Of a stretch of DNA of 64,000 nt, positions 33,176 through 44,173 are shown piece after piece. The notes beneath the pieces are model-generated. The model searched no databases. It was not told the origin of the DNA and saw only the letters and a list, made by a program, of their open reading frames with translations. The stretch lies in the NCBI GenBank assembly GCA_958299035.1, contig CATQJL010000305.1:33617733-33681732 (forward strand), written 5' to 3'. A program made the translations under genes and the position numbers. This stretch comes from Cylicocyclus nassatus. Its lineage: Eukaryota > Nematoda > Chromadorea > Rhabditida > Strongylidae. Within the stretch, counting starts at the first letter, position 1. Every line of letters starts with the position of its first letter.

Positions 33176-33928
33176 TTAAACGTACTCCGGCCATTCATTT
33201 AGTTGTGCGATTAGCTCTCCAGTACACAACATGGAGAGCTCCTTTTCCGCCGATTCTGGATAGGCTGCCCTTTTTAATTGTTCCAACCGCGCACAGTACT
33301 CGGAGATAGTCCCGAATGATCGGAGATTTTTGAGGCTAACGTATGCCTCCATTCTGTTGGCAGACTCATTTTCTTTGAATTTGGCTTTCAGTGCGGTTAC
33401 GAAATCATGGAATGTTCCTTCCCGAACATCCATAGAAAGAGTCTCACCTATAACCCGGGGTTGCCCTGCTAGTTTTGAGCATAACAGGTGGATAAGCATC
33501 TCATCACTCAAATTCAATCCATCATATTTAACCCTAAAGGAGAGTAGGAACTTTTCGAACCCTTTGCTTTGCGAGTTATCGAATACCGGAACTTCTGGTA
33601 GTGCCATCGCAGTAAATGCGGAACGCACAACATTTGTCAACCCCATTTCGGTTGTGAGTGTATCATTCCTACCTTGGCAGTTCCTCCTCGATGTCTTGGA
33701 GAGGGATCCCGGCAGCTTTGGCGGCTCTCTCGCGGGCTGCTCTCTCTGCAAATGGGAAATCATTTGTCTCTGTGGCAAAATATAACACGTATTTTGTGTT
33801 ACTGGCGCGTTCCTATCGCGCAGATAGTCACCTCTTGCGGCAGCAACTGGATCGAAATCGGCCAGCTCCAGGTTTTTACGTACTTCAATAGAACGCAATA
33901 ATTTCAGCGCATCTTGGAAATTACCCAC
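33176..33928 (-). pseudogene. Gag capsid-like core of the LTR element
   Basis: About 250 residues ending at an in-frame TAA. The second half has the retrotransposon Gag pattern (FDNSQSKGFEKFLLSFRVKY, then LSDEMLIHLLCSKLAGQPR, then FHDFVTALKAKFKE and EYCARLEQLKRAAYP), a helical fold that forms the particle shell. The first half is less clear. Its upstream reading leads directly into the foldback element at 33976, so the N-terminus is interrupted by that insertion. Confidence 0.75.
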
Positions 33929-33975
33929 TGTGTTGTCACTCGACTGCGCTTCACCGTGGTCCTGAAGAATATCTA

Positions 33976-34916
33976 TTAGGTTGTCCCATAAGTCTTTTCA
34001 TTTTTGAATTTTCGCTATGATAATTCACACACTTCTTACTCTAAATTGACATCAGGAACCATTCGATAGAGCAAAGCAAGCTCTATAAGATGGCGTTTAC
34101 GCTTTCGCACAAGCTTTGGCCTATCTCGAGTTATAAACCAAAATCTAAAAAGTTTCGGATGGCCAGAAAACCGAAAAATTTTTATATCTTCATTCAAAAA
34201 ATCCTACAAACCTCAAACTCGCTCACGTGTACACATTCCACATAAGACATTCATATGTGCTGTTGCTGCATTTTTTTATCGGCTAGAAATCAAGAAACCG
34301 AAAATTTTTCTGTTTTTACCAAAGTGATGCTGTGCTGTTCTTACACTGACAGTTGTATACTACAAGCCCTTAGAAGTACAATCATAATTTTTTAGCTCTA
34401 GCTCTGGTTTCCGAGAAATGTTGATTTAAGCGTGAAAAACCCAAGTGAAGAAAGCTAAATTTGATATTTCTCGTGAACTAAAGCGTATAGAGAGCCAAAA
34501 ATCTACTGCAGTACTTCTGAGGGCTTCTACTATACAACTGCTTGTGTAAGAACAGCACAGCATCACTTTGGTAAGAACATGAAAATTTTCGGTTTCTTGA
34601 TTTCTAGGTGATAAAAAAATGCAGCAACAGCACATATGAATGTCTGATGTGAAATGTATATACGTGAGCAAGTTTGAGGTTTGTAGGATTTTTTTGAAGG
34701 AAGATATAAAAAATTTTCGGTTTTTTGGCCATCCGAAACTTTCTAGATTTTGATTTAAAACTCGAGATAGACTAAAGCTTCTGCGAAAGCGTAAAAGCCA
34801 TCTTATAGAGCTTGCTTTGCTCTATCGAATGGTATCCTGATTTCTATTTAGAGTAAGAAGTGTGTGACTTATTATAGCGAAAATTCAAAAATGAAAAGAC
34901 TTATGGGACAACCTAA
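33976..34916. repeat. Foldback element of family F1 inside the Gag region
   Basis: Terminal inverted repeats ttaggttgtcccataagtct and agacttatgggacaacctaa, each flanked by TA (33974-33975 and 34917-34918). The arms are near-perfectly inverted over several hundred bases (for example aagcaagctctataagatgg against ccatcttatagagcttgctt). It shares end and inner motifs with 19899-21747. It has no intact transposase. Confidence 0.85.
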
Positions 34917-34960
34917 TATAATAGTTATTCCTGACCCTTCTCCCCCTATACGCGGCTCTT

Positions 34961-35533
34961 CTACTTGCTATCGTCGATTCCTGACCCGAGGATGTGCTGT
35001 ATGCTTTCCACCACTTGGGTTGAATCTACCGAAAGAATTTGTGACAGTTTTCTCATCGCACTGTCATCGTACCGCGCTTGTTCTAAGGTTTCAGCTACAT
35101 TTTTCTCTAGCTGAACCAAATCAACACTTTTGAACCTATTCAAATTCTCAATTAGCTGCTCGATTTTGCCGATTTCTACTTCTAGTCCGTTGCAGACACT
35201 ATCGATTAGAAGAAGGTCGGCGCTGGTGCTTTTAGGGCTCTTCTTATTTCCTGCTTTGCGCGTACCCTTATCTACAAGGCTGCGCATCTTTGCTAAGTAT
35301 TCGCCCATTTTGGCAGGTACTACACATACTTGTGACTGCTTTTCTACTAGCTGACGCACTTGTTGCGTCAATCCGACAATCTGCGCTTGAAGGTTCTCGA
35401 TGCGCTTGCTTTCCTCGTCCATGAGGATCATGGCTTCCATTTCTTCATCAATGGATTCTGCCATACTCTGCAACAGAAAAACTTTAGCCTTTATAGCTGT
35501 TTTTCCCTCAGTCGAACGTGCAGGGCTTCTCAA
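34961..35533 (-). CDS. N-terminal coiled-coil ORF of the LTR element
   Basis: An open minus-strand frame of up to 190 residues, with a better start at an ATG for MAESIDEEMEAMILMDEESK about 24 residues in. It is acidic then strongly heptad-like (RIENLQAQIVGLTQQVRQLVEKQ, later LEQARYDDSAMRKLSQIL). Such coiled coils precede the capsid part in some nematode Gag proteins. It stops at a TAG before the inserted foldback element, so Gag is split into at least two pieces here; a stop also follows in the rejoined sequence. Confidence 0.55.
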   Translation of the reverse strand: MRSPARSTEGKTAIKAKVFLLQSMAESIDEEMEAMILMDEESKRIENLQAQIVGLTQQVRQLVEKQSQVCVVPAKMGEYLAKMRSLVDKGTRKAGNKKSPKSTSADLLLIDSVCNGLEVEIGKIEQLIENLNRFKSVDLVQLEKNVAETLEQARYDDSAMRKLSQILSVDSTQVVESIQHILGSGIDDSK

Positions 35534-35861
35534 CAGCTTCCTGCTTTACTTGCTTATGAAGCTTCCTGCTTCTAGCAAGTTCGCTCACGGTGGTGTACAC
35601 GTAACCTCTGCCAAGGTTTCTGTACTTGAGTGCGTTTAATGGCGTTCCACAGAGAGCTGCGGATCCACATGCACTTCACCCCATGGTGATTTTCAGGTAC
35701 CACCTCGACAAAAGGTTCTTGTACCTGTTTGTAAGTGCCGGCCTTCCACAGATGACCTGTGGATCAACCTGCATAAAGCTAGCACGATAGTCCACACCAC
35801 AAACGTAAAAGCAAAATTTCCCCCGACAAGAAACTTCGCGCAAGATAGTTACCCGTGTTCA

Positions 35862-35880
35862 AGTTTGTTCGGCCCCCAAG
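35862..35880 (-). other. Likely primer binding site of the LTR element
   Basis: Directly inside the 5' LTR the minus strand reads TTGGGGGCCGAAC, giving a TGG start as expected for pairing with the CCA end of a tRNA. The tRNA species is not identified. Confidence 0.5.
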
Positions 35881-36092
35881 TTGTGTCTTCTGCCCTGTGG
35901 GTGATGTGGGCCACGTGCGTCGTATGATAAGTTTATTAGCCACGAAGTGTACGTACAATAGAAGACGAGCCGCTGGCGATGTCCAAAAGGCAAAAAGTGA
36001 AACTAACTCAAGAAATAAAACAATCGAACACATTTTATAACACGTCATACTATCCTTGATAAACTGATAACATCGAGTGTTTCTTCTTCACA
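35881..36092 (-). repeat. 5' LTR
   Basis: Direct repeat of 31064-31273 with few differences. Contains aataaaacaatcg on the plus strand. The outer edge ...cttcttcaca is followed by the caaatg half of the likely target duplication. Confidence 0.85.
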
Positions 36093-36820
36093 CAAATGTC
36101 TAAAATTATAAGCTGCTCGTTAAAGAGTAGGGAAAAATAAAATGGGTGTAGTACGCCTTATGGTTATCGGTGCCATATGAAAACGGCTCTCGAAAAGAAC
36201 ATCTTTATGTGAAAGCACTGCACTCACCTCGAATTGATGTGAGGGAAGCGTCTACTTAAAATTTCGCTATCATATTGCTTTAAGACCATAATATAAATCA
36301 TGAAGTGAGGAACTCAAAAATGTACGATACGTCTTCTTGAATTTTTTTTGATTGAGCAGCTGCTTTTTTGCCCATCCCCTAAATCAATCCTCTCCTCTTG
36401 AGGACAGTGTTTCGAAGAAGTGTTGGATTGAGTTAACTTCCCGGGCCTGCTTGTAGGCTAAACAGTAATTTGAGCATGGACTTTGCCGGATGCTATTTTG
36501 TGTCAGATGTGGCCAAAACCAAATTCGCCCAAAACACTTTCGTTTCCAAAATAAGTCATCCAACAGCGCATGACTGATAGCTAATTGTATTATACGTCAA
36601 GAATCGAAATGTGTGAAATTAAAATGATCGAATGATATCAGTAACTTGAAGCCTTTTTTCTTTGAGAACACGAGCAGGCGAACAAGAGGATTGTGGTGTC
36701 GGATTTTGCGCTTGCACAAAAATAGTCGAAATGGAGAAAATAAAGCATTTTCCGATTACATGACGTTCGATGTATAGTACGCTATTGCCAGAGCATGAAG
36801 TCAATTGTAATCTACAGCAA
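36093..36820. repeat. Dispersed repeat R1, copy 2, first part
   Basis: Matches 21780-22570. The bases before the LTR element (tgactgcaaaaaagacaaaa at 31043-31062) match the start of R1 copy 1 (tgactgcaaaaagacaaagt), so R1 copy 2 was whole before the LTR insertion. Confidence 0.65.
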
Positions 36821-37600
36821 GTAGGGTGTCGCGGTTCCGCGATGCAGAGTAGCTCCTCGGAACAGGTGCCGGGGGCGCTGCATGCCGCTTTTATCTGTCG
36901 CGCCTTTTGTAGGCGCCGCAGGAGCACTACGCTGGGAACGATGCCAAATTGAGGGATATGTATAGCTGAGCAGAGTCCAGTCTATGCCTCATCAAGCTTC
37001 GTCTTTTTGATTATTTCGGGTTACCACTCGGCCTCGATTCCAGCAGCTCCCGCAGGAGGGGATATTCCTGTTTGGAAGTTGAGCTTTTCTTCGTTCTTGT
37101 GTGCTGGACACGCTTAAGCGCAGGGAAGTATCTCGTGTTGGTAGGCGAACAAGGTTGCGGGAGTGGAGCTGGGGTCGCGCTGTTCCATTCGTGGATGTGG
37201 GCTTCTAACGGCGCAGTGTGGAAGAACCTAGACTTCTTTTATTCAGATTAAGCCAGTCAGCATCGGCAGCACAGGGGTCCGCGGCTCGCCCCGTGTTTAT
37301 ATCCTTTTACCCTCATTTATCCGCAGTAGTTTAGGAGTTTAGTGATTTAGTATCTGTTATGTAGTTGTAATTGTTATGTATTTGTGTCTGTTATTTGTTT
37401 CATAAACTCACTTAATCTAGACGCGCGTTATGTTCTGATTTGTGGGGTTGGTGATCCCGTCGAGTGGACGCGCGTAAGGGCCCGTCTGTCGTGCATACAG
37501 GTTCTCCAAGGGCTGGGATTGATCGTGTACGGCAGTCAAACGAGGCTTGAGGGTGCTGATTGTGAGCTCGTCGAGCCGCAACACAGGCATCCAAGGTTGT
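36821..37600. mobile_element. 780-base insertion in R1 copy 2, possible solo LTR
   Basis: Flanked by the 6-base duplication cagcaa (36815-36820 and 37601-37606) and missing from R1 copy 1. It is GC-richer than its surroundings, contains a tttatatcc box at about 37300 and has no reading frame of note. It starts gtagggtgtcgcgg and ends ccaaggttgt. A solo LTR of another retroelement or a non-autonomous insertion fits. Confidence 0.5.
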
Positions 37601-38475
37601 CAGCAACTGATAATAGGGGTAGATTCAGCTATCCAAAAAACAGTGAAATAGACGAAACTATGAGACAAATCGAAATTTGACTCTATCTAAATTTGAAGGA
37701 ATCGCGGTACTCCAACACCGCTGAGGACGTGTTCTTGTTGTTGAAAATGTATTCATTATTTAATGGGGGGTTGAGTATCTCATATTATCTTGAAGCTTCT
37801 CTGAGCATCTATCCATAGCTTAGCATCTAACCATAGCTATCCTAATCTCCAAATTGCTTTTTGTTCATGATTTGGCAGCATCGAGATGAGATAAGCATAG
37901 TGTAATCGGAACGGTAAGAGCTTAACTTGCTGTGGAATTCACATCATTATTACAGTCATGTTTTCGCATTCCAGCAAAATTTAAGGAGAACTTAGTCTTC
38001 ACGTCTCTCGTTCACCTCTTCCTTCGCACTTCCCCATTTAGCCCACGAGCCATCTTTAGCACGTGAGTACGCATCAATCAAAAAATAATTTCGAACGAGA
38101 GGAGTCGGAGAAATTGTGGGAAGTGTTTCTATCAAAGTATTAGACGTTTTAAAAGCTCAACCCATTCATGTTTGTTCCATTACAATCTTTCTTACAATCA
38201 AAAGTGATCATTGAGAGTGTCATAAACTTTAGCTTACATTTTCATCACTTTTATTCATACTCAAAAATTTTTGCAGCAAGTAAAGAATTTCAGGTCGTAA
38301 GTTGCCAAACATTTAATTTCAATCCCTACTTTGAAAAACCATGATTTGTTTTGAAATATGGTAGTTCAAGTACAGCTTATGGTGCAGTCAGTAGCCGGTG
38401 AGCAGTAATGCTAGCCTCGACTTTCAGTGAAATAATTTACAATTTTTGCAAAAAAAAATCCAGATCACCTTATTA
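37601..38475. other. R1 copy 2 end and intergenic sequence
   Basis: 37607-37740 continues R1 (gaaatagacgaaactatgag, gcggtactccaacaccgctg). Around 38336-38400 another piece (gaaatatggtagttcaagta) matches the sequence after R1 copy 1 at about 22745. Nothing else recognised. Confidence 0.4.
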
Positions 38476-39413
38476 CAGGGTGCGGCAAAAGTTTGGGAGC
38501 CTAGTACTTTTTCGTACAAAACGAGAAGGGAAGTACCTAGAGACAAAAAATTTGGCGCACACATAATTCGAACCATTGCAGATACAGCCCAGTTCTTGAA
38601 TTGCAGAAGTGCCTCTTTTGGCTTCCACGCAGCCCTACAAAATCTTGGCAAGTCCACCTGTCATGGCACGCAGGTAGTCGCAATGGAATTCGCCCCACGT
38701 CTTCACAATAACTGCTTCTTTTACCTTGGCAAATGTGCAGCGCGATAGAGCAAGCTTTTATCTACAACATGCTTCCAAAAGAATTTTTTGCATTGCTTAG
38801 GAATAAAAATATTGGATTTTCAATTAGAAGCATGAGTACGTCGCATACCGGAGTCTTGGCTACAATTGCGCGAATAAAAACTCAAAATTATCGTTTAAAA
38901 AGTATAAAAAGTGTTCCCATGGCCGAATTCCAATAGATTCTAATTTAGAAGACGTATGCAAAAAAATACAGCCTTGGTCCCAGTGCCTGTTGAGCATTCT
39001 ATAGCTTTTAAATTTGTTCTAAAGACGGATTTCCACTGGCACATAGGTAACATTCGCAAACTTTTATTTTCCGTTCATGCAAGAACAGCTCCTGGCAAAA
39101 GCAAAACTAGGATACAATAGCGCAAAGCCTCTTCTATGTTGTGTGCATCGAAGTTTTGTAAAATATTAACAGCATCTTTAGCTACAGCAAAAATTGTAAA
39201 TACTAAAAATTCTGGTTTTTTCGCTTTGCAAAAGTACTAGTTTGGTAATTTCCATTCTTACAAAAACATATGGCAGCCATTTCCAGCCAAATAAAGTGTA
39301 TTCTGTAGAGAATGATCGCAGCATCATGTGGCATAAAATTGAAATCAAAACCATCAGTATCTTTGTAATTGCAGTACTGCAAAATTAGGCTCCCAGACTT
39401 TTGCCGCACCCTG
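38476..39413. repeat. Terminal inverted repeat element, TA target site
   Basis: cagggtgcggcaaaagtttg at the left and cagacttttgccgcaccctg at the right, flanked by TA (38474-38475 and 39414-39415). Size 938 bases. No transposase frame. End type resembles the cagggtgtccca family. Confidence 0.8.
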
Positions 39414-39653
39414 TACTTCGCTCCCTCTAGGGTCTCAAATGTGCCGCTTTTCAGTCTTGTTCTTCGCTGACAAATTAGTAATTTCCTTCATTTTCTAGTA
39501 TCTAGTGTTCTAGGCCCACTCTCACTATAAAGGGCGGAATTTTTGTGACTGCACCAAGCTTATGATTTTCATTTAACTTCAGAGTCCACATTGACAGGGC
39601 TTATGCTATCAATTTAGAGATTCAAAAGGCATTCAAACTTATACAGGGTGTCC

Positions 39654-40338
39654 CAAAAAAATGTATCGAACGTTTGATCGTTGATATCTCTCTTCTGAAG
39701 AAGTCTTTTCCCTTGCTTCAGGCACCAATCTGTAGAGCTGGTTTCAACTTAGATTTGCATTATGGAACGAACCACTCATCTCTCTTCGTTACTGTGGGAT
39801 TACGGTAGAAATTTCAGAGGGGGTTTTAAGCAATAAAAGGCCATATTTTGCTTCAGAAAGGAAACAAAATAGTCTCAAAACTTTTACGCTGGGCTAATTA
39901 GAGTTGCTGATTATAACTGTAAAGCTCCCAACTTATTATGATGCTTCATTGAAGAGTTATGAAAGGTAAGAGGTAGCGGCCATTTTTTCAATGTTCCTAA
40001 AAAGTGCGGTTACACCGTTTAGAAGGCTTCTAATGTCGTGAACAGTTGAGCATTAAACTAAGCGTCCATAAAAACCCTAAGAGCGTCCTAAAACCCCTAC
40101 ACAAGTTTTCACATTTTTTTGAAAAATTTTGAAACGGCAGCTTTTTCCACATTGACACCATATGTTTCAAGTTTCTACCGTAATCCTACATTAATGAAGA
40201 GAGATGGGTGATTCGTTCTATACTGCAAATCTAAGCTGAAGCCAGCTCTACAAAACGGTGCTTGAAGCAAGGCAAAAGACTTCTTGGAAAGAGAGATATT
40301 AACGAGCAAACGTTCGATACATTTTTTGGGACACCCTG
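39654..40338. repeat. Foldback element of family F2
   Basis: Ends cagggtgtcccaaaaaaatg and cattttttgggacaccctg, flanked by TA. Arms are inverted along their length (ctgtagagctggtttcaact against agctgaagccagctctac). Related copies: 42525-43203, 46058-46726 and the one-ended 45393-46057. Confidence 0.8.
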
Positions 40339-40381
40339 TATTTGTGAGCCTTTTGTAGCATAATTCTCCAGCCAGCATTAC

Positions 40382-40645
40382 ATGGGTTTTGAGAGAAACT
40401 TCACGGCAATAAAGCGAAAACGGAAATCTCCTTATTCGTTTTGCTGCCTTCAAGGCACGGAACCACAGGAGAAAAGTCTTATGGAAACAGAATCGATCAG
40501 AAAAAAACTAGGAAAAGGAATTTCTATCGATATAAACATTATTCACAAAAATAAATTTTTCTCCAAAACTAGCCAGTTCATTGCAAAAAATGTGGACAAG
40601 AGCCACATTTCGCTGATTCCACATCGTTACTATTTCTATGTTTAG
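40382..40645 (+). CDS. Unassigned 87-residue open frame
   Basis: ATG-led, Lys-rich frame (MGFERNFTAIKRKRKSPYSF at the start, ending YYFYV). No signal peptide, domain or good splice site. It begins 44 bases after the F2 element and could be a chance frame or an exon of something not seen. Confidence 0.15.
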   Translation: MGFERNFTAIKRKRKSPYSFCCLQGTEPQEKSLMETESIRKKLGKGISIDINIIHKNKFFSKTSQFIAKNVDKSHISLIPHRYYFYV

Positions 40646-41700
40646 GTAAATTACTTCATTAAATTATTAATACATAATGTGGTTATGTGCAAGCTAACCA
40701 TATGCTATACAGTGTTATTGTTATTAGTTTATCAGAAGTATATGTGTAGGTAAGTAATTTACATTACTTTTATAAATTTGATATAACAAACATATACAAT
40801 CATGTATGATATCTTCTTACTTACACAATTACTTCAAATTTTATCATCCAAAAATCCATATACATACTTAATACTCCTAAAAAACTAACTTCTCAGTGTT
40901 AAAAATAAGTTTGTCGACCTTCTTTCTTTACTGAAGAGTTCCGAGGAAGGTCTGTAGGTACTTTTACTCCGTCTAAGGGCAGGAACGAAACGGAGATTCT
41001 GGTTATTCACACATCACATGAAAAATCTTTACTTCTTATTATTAATGATATTCTGCTATGCAACCCAAATTGAAGTTTCTTGACTCCCTCTCGAAAATAT
41101 GTAGGCTTAGCCGCTGTTCAAATTCGCAAAGAATCTGGAAAGTTGTGTGACATGATTTCCATGCTGATTTCACCGCACGTTTTCAATGGCCTTATTGATA
41201 TTGGTAAACACCATGTTAAAAACCCCCACTATGCGAAGCTTTGAGCAAATTCGCATTTTCAATCATCTACAGTAAACCCACCGAGTCCGAAAAAATGACG
41301 CTAGCTTGCGGAGTGAATATGCAGTTACAGAGCGTCACTTGTAGATAACATTATAGCTCATCGAATATGAAATATGACCTACAAAAACGATTGATTGTGA
41401 TGCACCGTTGATGTAAACCTTAGGTTTTCATTTCAATGGAAATGTAACAACGTCTCTGCATGTACACAATATTATTAGGTCGTTTCATAGTAAGTCCGTA
41501 GAATTTTTATTTTCGTCGTCGATTTTTGAAGAGGTGCTTGGTTTACCGCAAACTACCTATGCCATAAAGGAGAACAAAGTTTGCTCAAACGCTTCACCGA
41601 GCAAAATTTGCTTTTACACACTGTCATTTGTAGAATAATTGCGTACTAAGATTTTCCATACAGTATTTTTTACCATACTTGCTGCACCATCGCGAGCTTG
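40646..41700. other. Intergenic, one mariner-type end
   Basis: AT-rich. A lone ttaggtcgtttcatagtaag at 41475, preceded by TA, looks like a single mariner-type terminal repeat with no partner close by. No gene recognised. Confidence 0.35.
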
Positions 41701-41904
41701 TGATGCTTCTACTCATATGTTATTCTTCTACTGAACCCCTCCAAGGACAATATCAAGCCGCAGCGAATCCTTCTTATGAGCTACAATACCTGTGTGCAAC
41801 TAGGGCACAGGAGAAATAGTGTTTCATCGTCAAATTTTTTAGACAAAGTAACAAAGATGTTAAATTTTTTAATGGCTAGTTTGATTCGCAAACTATTTGG
41901 TTGT

Positions 41905-42127
41905 TCAAAATCTCTGCTTCCATCCTCCTTTAGATTGGTCGAAGAAAGGATCTATTTTTGGGTAAGGGTACGTCAAGGGAAGACTCTCCCGGAATGGCCA
42001 GTATTTCGAGCATACTTGCGCGAGGAAGGCGACTAGAACCTGAAAGGGAGATGCTGAAGTTGTTGTTAAGAGCTTGTGAAGAAAAAAATATTGAACATTG
42101 AATCACCACGATAGCTTTCCAAAACAT
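41905..42127 (-). CDS. Secreted peptide of the MFWKAI family, copy D (51 residues)
   Basis: Minus-strand exon 1 is 42107-42127 (MFWKAIV), intron 42040-42106 (67 bases, ending ccctttcag), exon 2 41905-42039 ending TGA. The signal is MFWKAIVVLVAFLAQVCS; the mature part of about 33 residues starts KYWPFRESLPL and contains TYPYPKIDPFFDQ and a C-terminal GGWKQRF. Closest to copy C in signal and length. The leader has a clear attatttcag acceptor 38 bases before the ATG, a probable spliced-leader site. It carries one Cys at the expected signal cleavage region. Confidence 0.75.
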
Positions 42128-42276
42128 CTTTGATGCTAGCAATTCTTGTTAGAACGTTGCCTGAAATAATGCTTATACTTATCGATGTGGTCATGATAAC
42201 GATTGAGACATAAAATTTGATGAGAAATGCACACCAGAGTGTGAACATGAAGACGAAAGCAAATGTACAAAACGGG

Positions 42277-42284
42277 TTTTAATA
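42277..42284 (-). promoter_or_regulatory. TATTAAAA element before peptide gene D
   Basis: On the minus strand TATTAAAA sits where units A-C have TATAAAA, preceded by a matching caaagattctgc-like block. It is 150 bases before the ATG. Confidence 0.35.
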
Positions 42285-42524
42285 GCAGAATCTTTGGTTA
42301 TCAAATTCAACACAAAGAGATCGCGGGGCGCCTTGCGATCACATATAGCAACAACTTTGCATTTGTTATTCATATATGCCGCTTTGAAATACGAAACGAA
42401 CAAACTTTCAAAAAGCCGATTAACATTTTCGAAATGTTCTTTTGCAAGCACAGTCACAGCACAGTATTACTTACATTGCATATTAAAGACATGTTCCATT
42501 TTTATTCGCTCGCATTATATTATA

Positions 42525-43203
42525 CAGGGTGTCCCAAAAAGATGTGCACACTGTTTAATTGTAAATAACTCTTTTGTGATGAAGTGTTTCGGGAAGCTTT
42601 AGGTACCATTTTGTAGAGCGAGGTTCAACTTAGATTTACAGTGTAGAGCGGATCGCCGATCTCTCATTTTTACTGTAGGATTACGGTAGAAACTTTGAAG
42701 AGGGTTTTGAGCCATGAAAGGCCATATTTTGTTCCAAAAAGAAATCAAAACAACCTGAAAACTCTCACACAGGGCTATCTAGAGTTGCTGATTCTAAATG
42801 TGAAGTTCGCAACTCTTTCTAATACTTCATTAAAAAATTATGCGAGGTAAGCAGTAGCAGACGTTTTTTGAGTGTTCCTAAAAAGTGCGGTTACACCGTT
42901 TAGAAAGCTTCTCAACCTTGTAAAGAGTTGGGTATTGAACTCAGGGTCCATAAAAACCCTATTACACAAATTTCCACATTTTTTTGAAAATTTTTGAAAC
43001 GGCCTCTTTTTTCACAGTGAACCATATGTTTGAAGTTTTTACCGTACTCCTACAGTAAGAATGAATGACCGGCGGTTCGCTCTACACTCTAAATCTAAGT
43101 TGAACCTCGCTCTACAAAATGGTACCAAATTTGTCTCGAAACACTTCACTACAAGAGAGTTATTTACAATCAAACAATGTGCACATCTTTTTGGGACACC
43201 CTG
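42525..43203. repeat. Foldback element of family F2
   Basis: Ends cagggtgtcccaaaaagatg and catctttttgggacaccctg, flanked by TA (42523-42524 and 43204-43205). Long inverted arms around gttacaccgtttagaaagct. No transposase. Confidence 0.85.
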
Positions 43204-43740
43204 TAGAATGAAATTGTTCCATTGTCCTTATTCTGTAGTTGAATACATAGGTTATTCCAAAAAATATGCTGTTTGTTTATTGATAACTCTTTCGTCATGA
43301 TGCCTTTCGAAAAGCTTTGTAGAGCTGACTTTAACTGTTTTATAGTATAGAGCGAATCACGATCGCTCTTCGTTACTGTAGTATTATAAGAACTTGAAGC
43401 ATATGACATCAGTGTGAAAAAAGCCGCCGTTTCAAGTAATTTCAAAAGATCCAAAACTTGTGCAGTAGAGTTTTCGTGGGCGCTGAATTTGATACTAACT
43501 TTGTGCAAGATTTCGATTGCAAGAGTACGGAGTTTTTTGAAGTAGCAATCACTTTTTAGGAACATCGAATAACGGCTGCCACTGCCTACCTGACATAACT
43601 TTCTGGGGAAGCTCGGATGAGTGAAGGAAGCTGGGAAAATCCATATTTAGAATCAGAAACTCTAATTACCCTATGAAGTTTTTAGGCCATTTGTTTTCTT
43701 TCTGAGGACAATAGCTCTACATGCCCCAAAGAACATTCGG
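43204..43740. repeat. One-ended F2-like remnant
   Basis: Starting at about 43249 (ttattccaaaaaatatgctg) the sequence follows the F2 inner pattern (agagcgaatcacgatcgctc, ttactgtag) but lacks a matching second end. Confidence 0.4.
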
Positions 43741-44165
43741 ATAATGAATGTAGTTGAAACCGAACAATCGTATTTGAATTTTATTCGAATACTCGCATAG
43801 TCGAATAAATGGAAAAGGCCTGTAGTCGAATAGTTCGTTTCGTTTATTCGACGATATGGAAAAACCTATTTGAATAATCGATTATTCGAGGGGTTTTAAA
43901 AAAACAGTTATTCAAATGTTGGAAAAATCGAGGAAATTAAAAAGGCAATTATTCGATTATTCGAGTATGCAGAGGTTTCGAAAAACAGTTGTTCGAATAT
44001 CCCATTTTTCGAATACTACACTCAGATATTCGAATATTGCTGAATATTCGAATATTCATTTATTCGAAGAGTCGAATATTCGATCAAGTTCAGTTATTTA
44101 AATACTCAAGAGTTCGGATTTCAAATGTGCTCATATCCGAATACAGTTTTCTAATACTACATTCT
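43741..44165. repeat. Degenerate TTCGAATA array
   Basis: Irregular tandem repetition of gaatattcg, attcgaata and ttattcgat over about 400 bases. The motif is itself palindromic (ttcgaa, cgaatattcg), so the strand can fold in many ways. No coding potential is credited. Confidence 0.65.
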
Positions 44166-44173
44166 GGCTGATT

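Larger units (their letters stand above)
31064..36092 (-). mobile_element. LTR retrotransposon coding only Gag and protease, minus strand
   Basis: Two LTRs of about 210 bases (31064-31273 and 35881-36092) frame the element, with flanking caaaag/caaatg as a likely 6-base target duplication with one change. Read on the minus strand it has a primer binding site, coiled-coil ORF, Gag core, zinc knuckle, retropepsin-like domain, a Lys/Arg-rich tail and a polypurine tract. No reverse transcriptase, RNase H or integrase motif is found in any frame. Gag style fits Gypsy-like nematode elements, though a BEL/Pao origin is not excluded. A foldback element at 33976-34916, one in-frame stop and at least one frameshift show that the copy is decayed. 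Confidence 0.8.
41700..42290 (-). repeat. Repeat unit D carrying a secreted-peptide gene, minus strand
   Basis: Minus-strand sequence matches the gene-proximal part of unit C: atttctcatcaaattttatg, tcgttatcatgaccacatcg, attatttcag, the gene, then the 3' flank with tctttgttactttg and gttgcacacaggtattgtag. The long upstream half seen in units A-C is not present. Confidence 0.65.

Noticed and set aside
41930..42457. Minus-strand frames of 60-88 residues around peptide gene D
   Set aside because: They read through the predicted leader acceptor and intron. The spliced 51-residue form agrees with the three paralogues.
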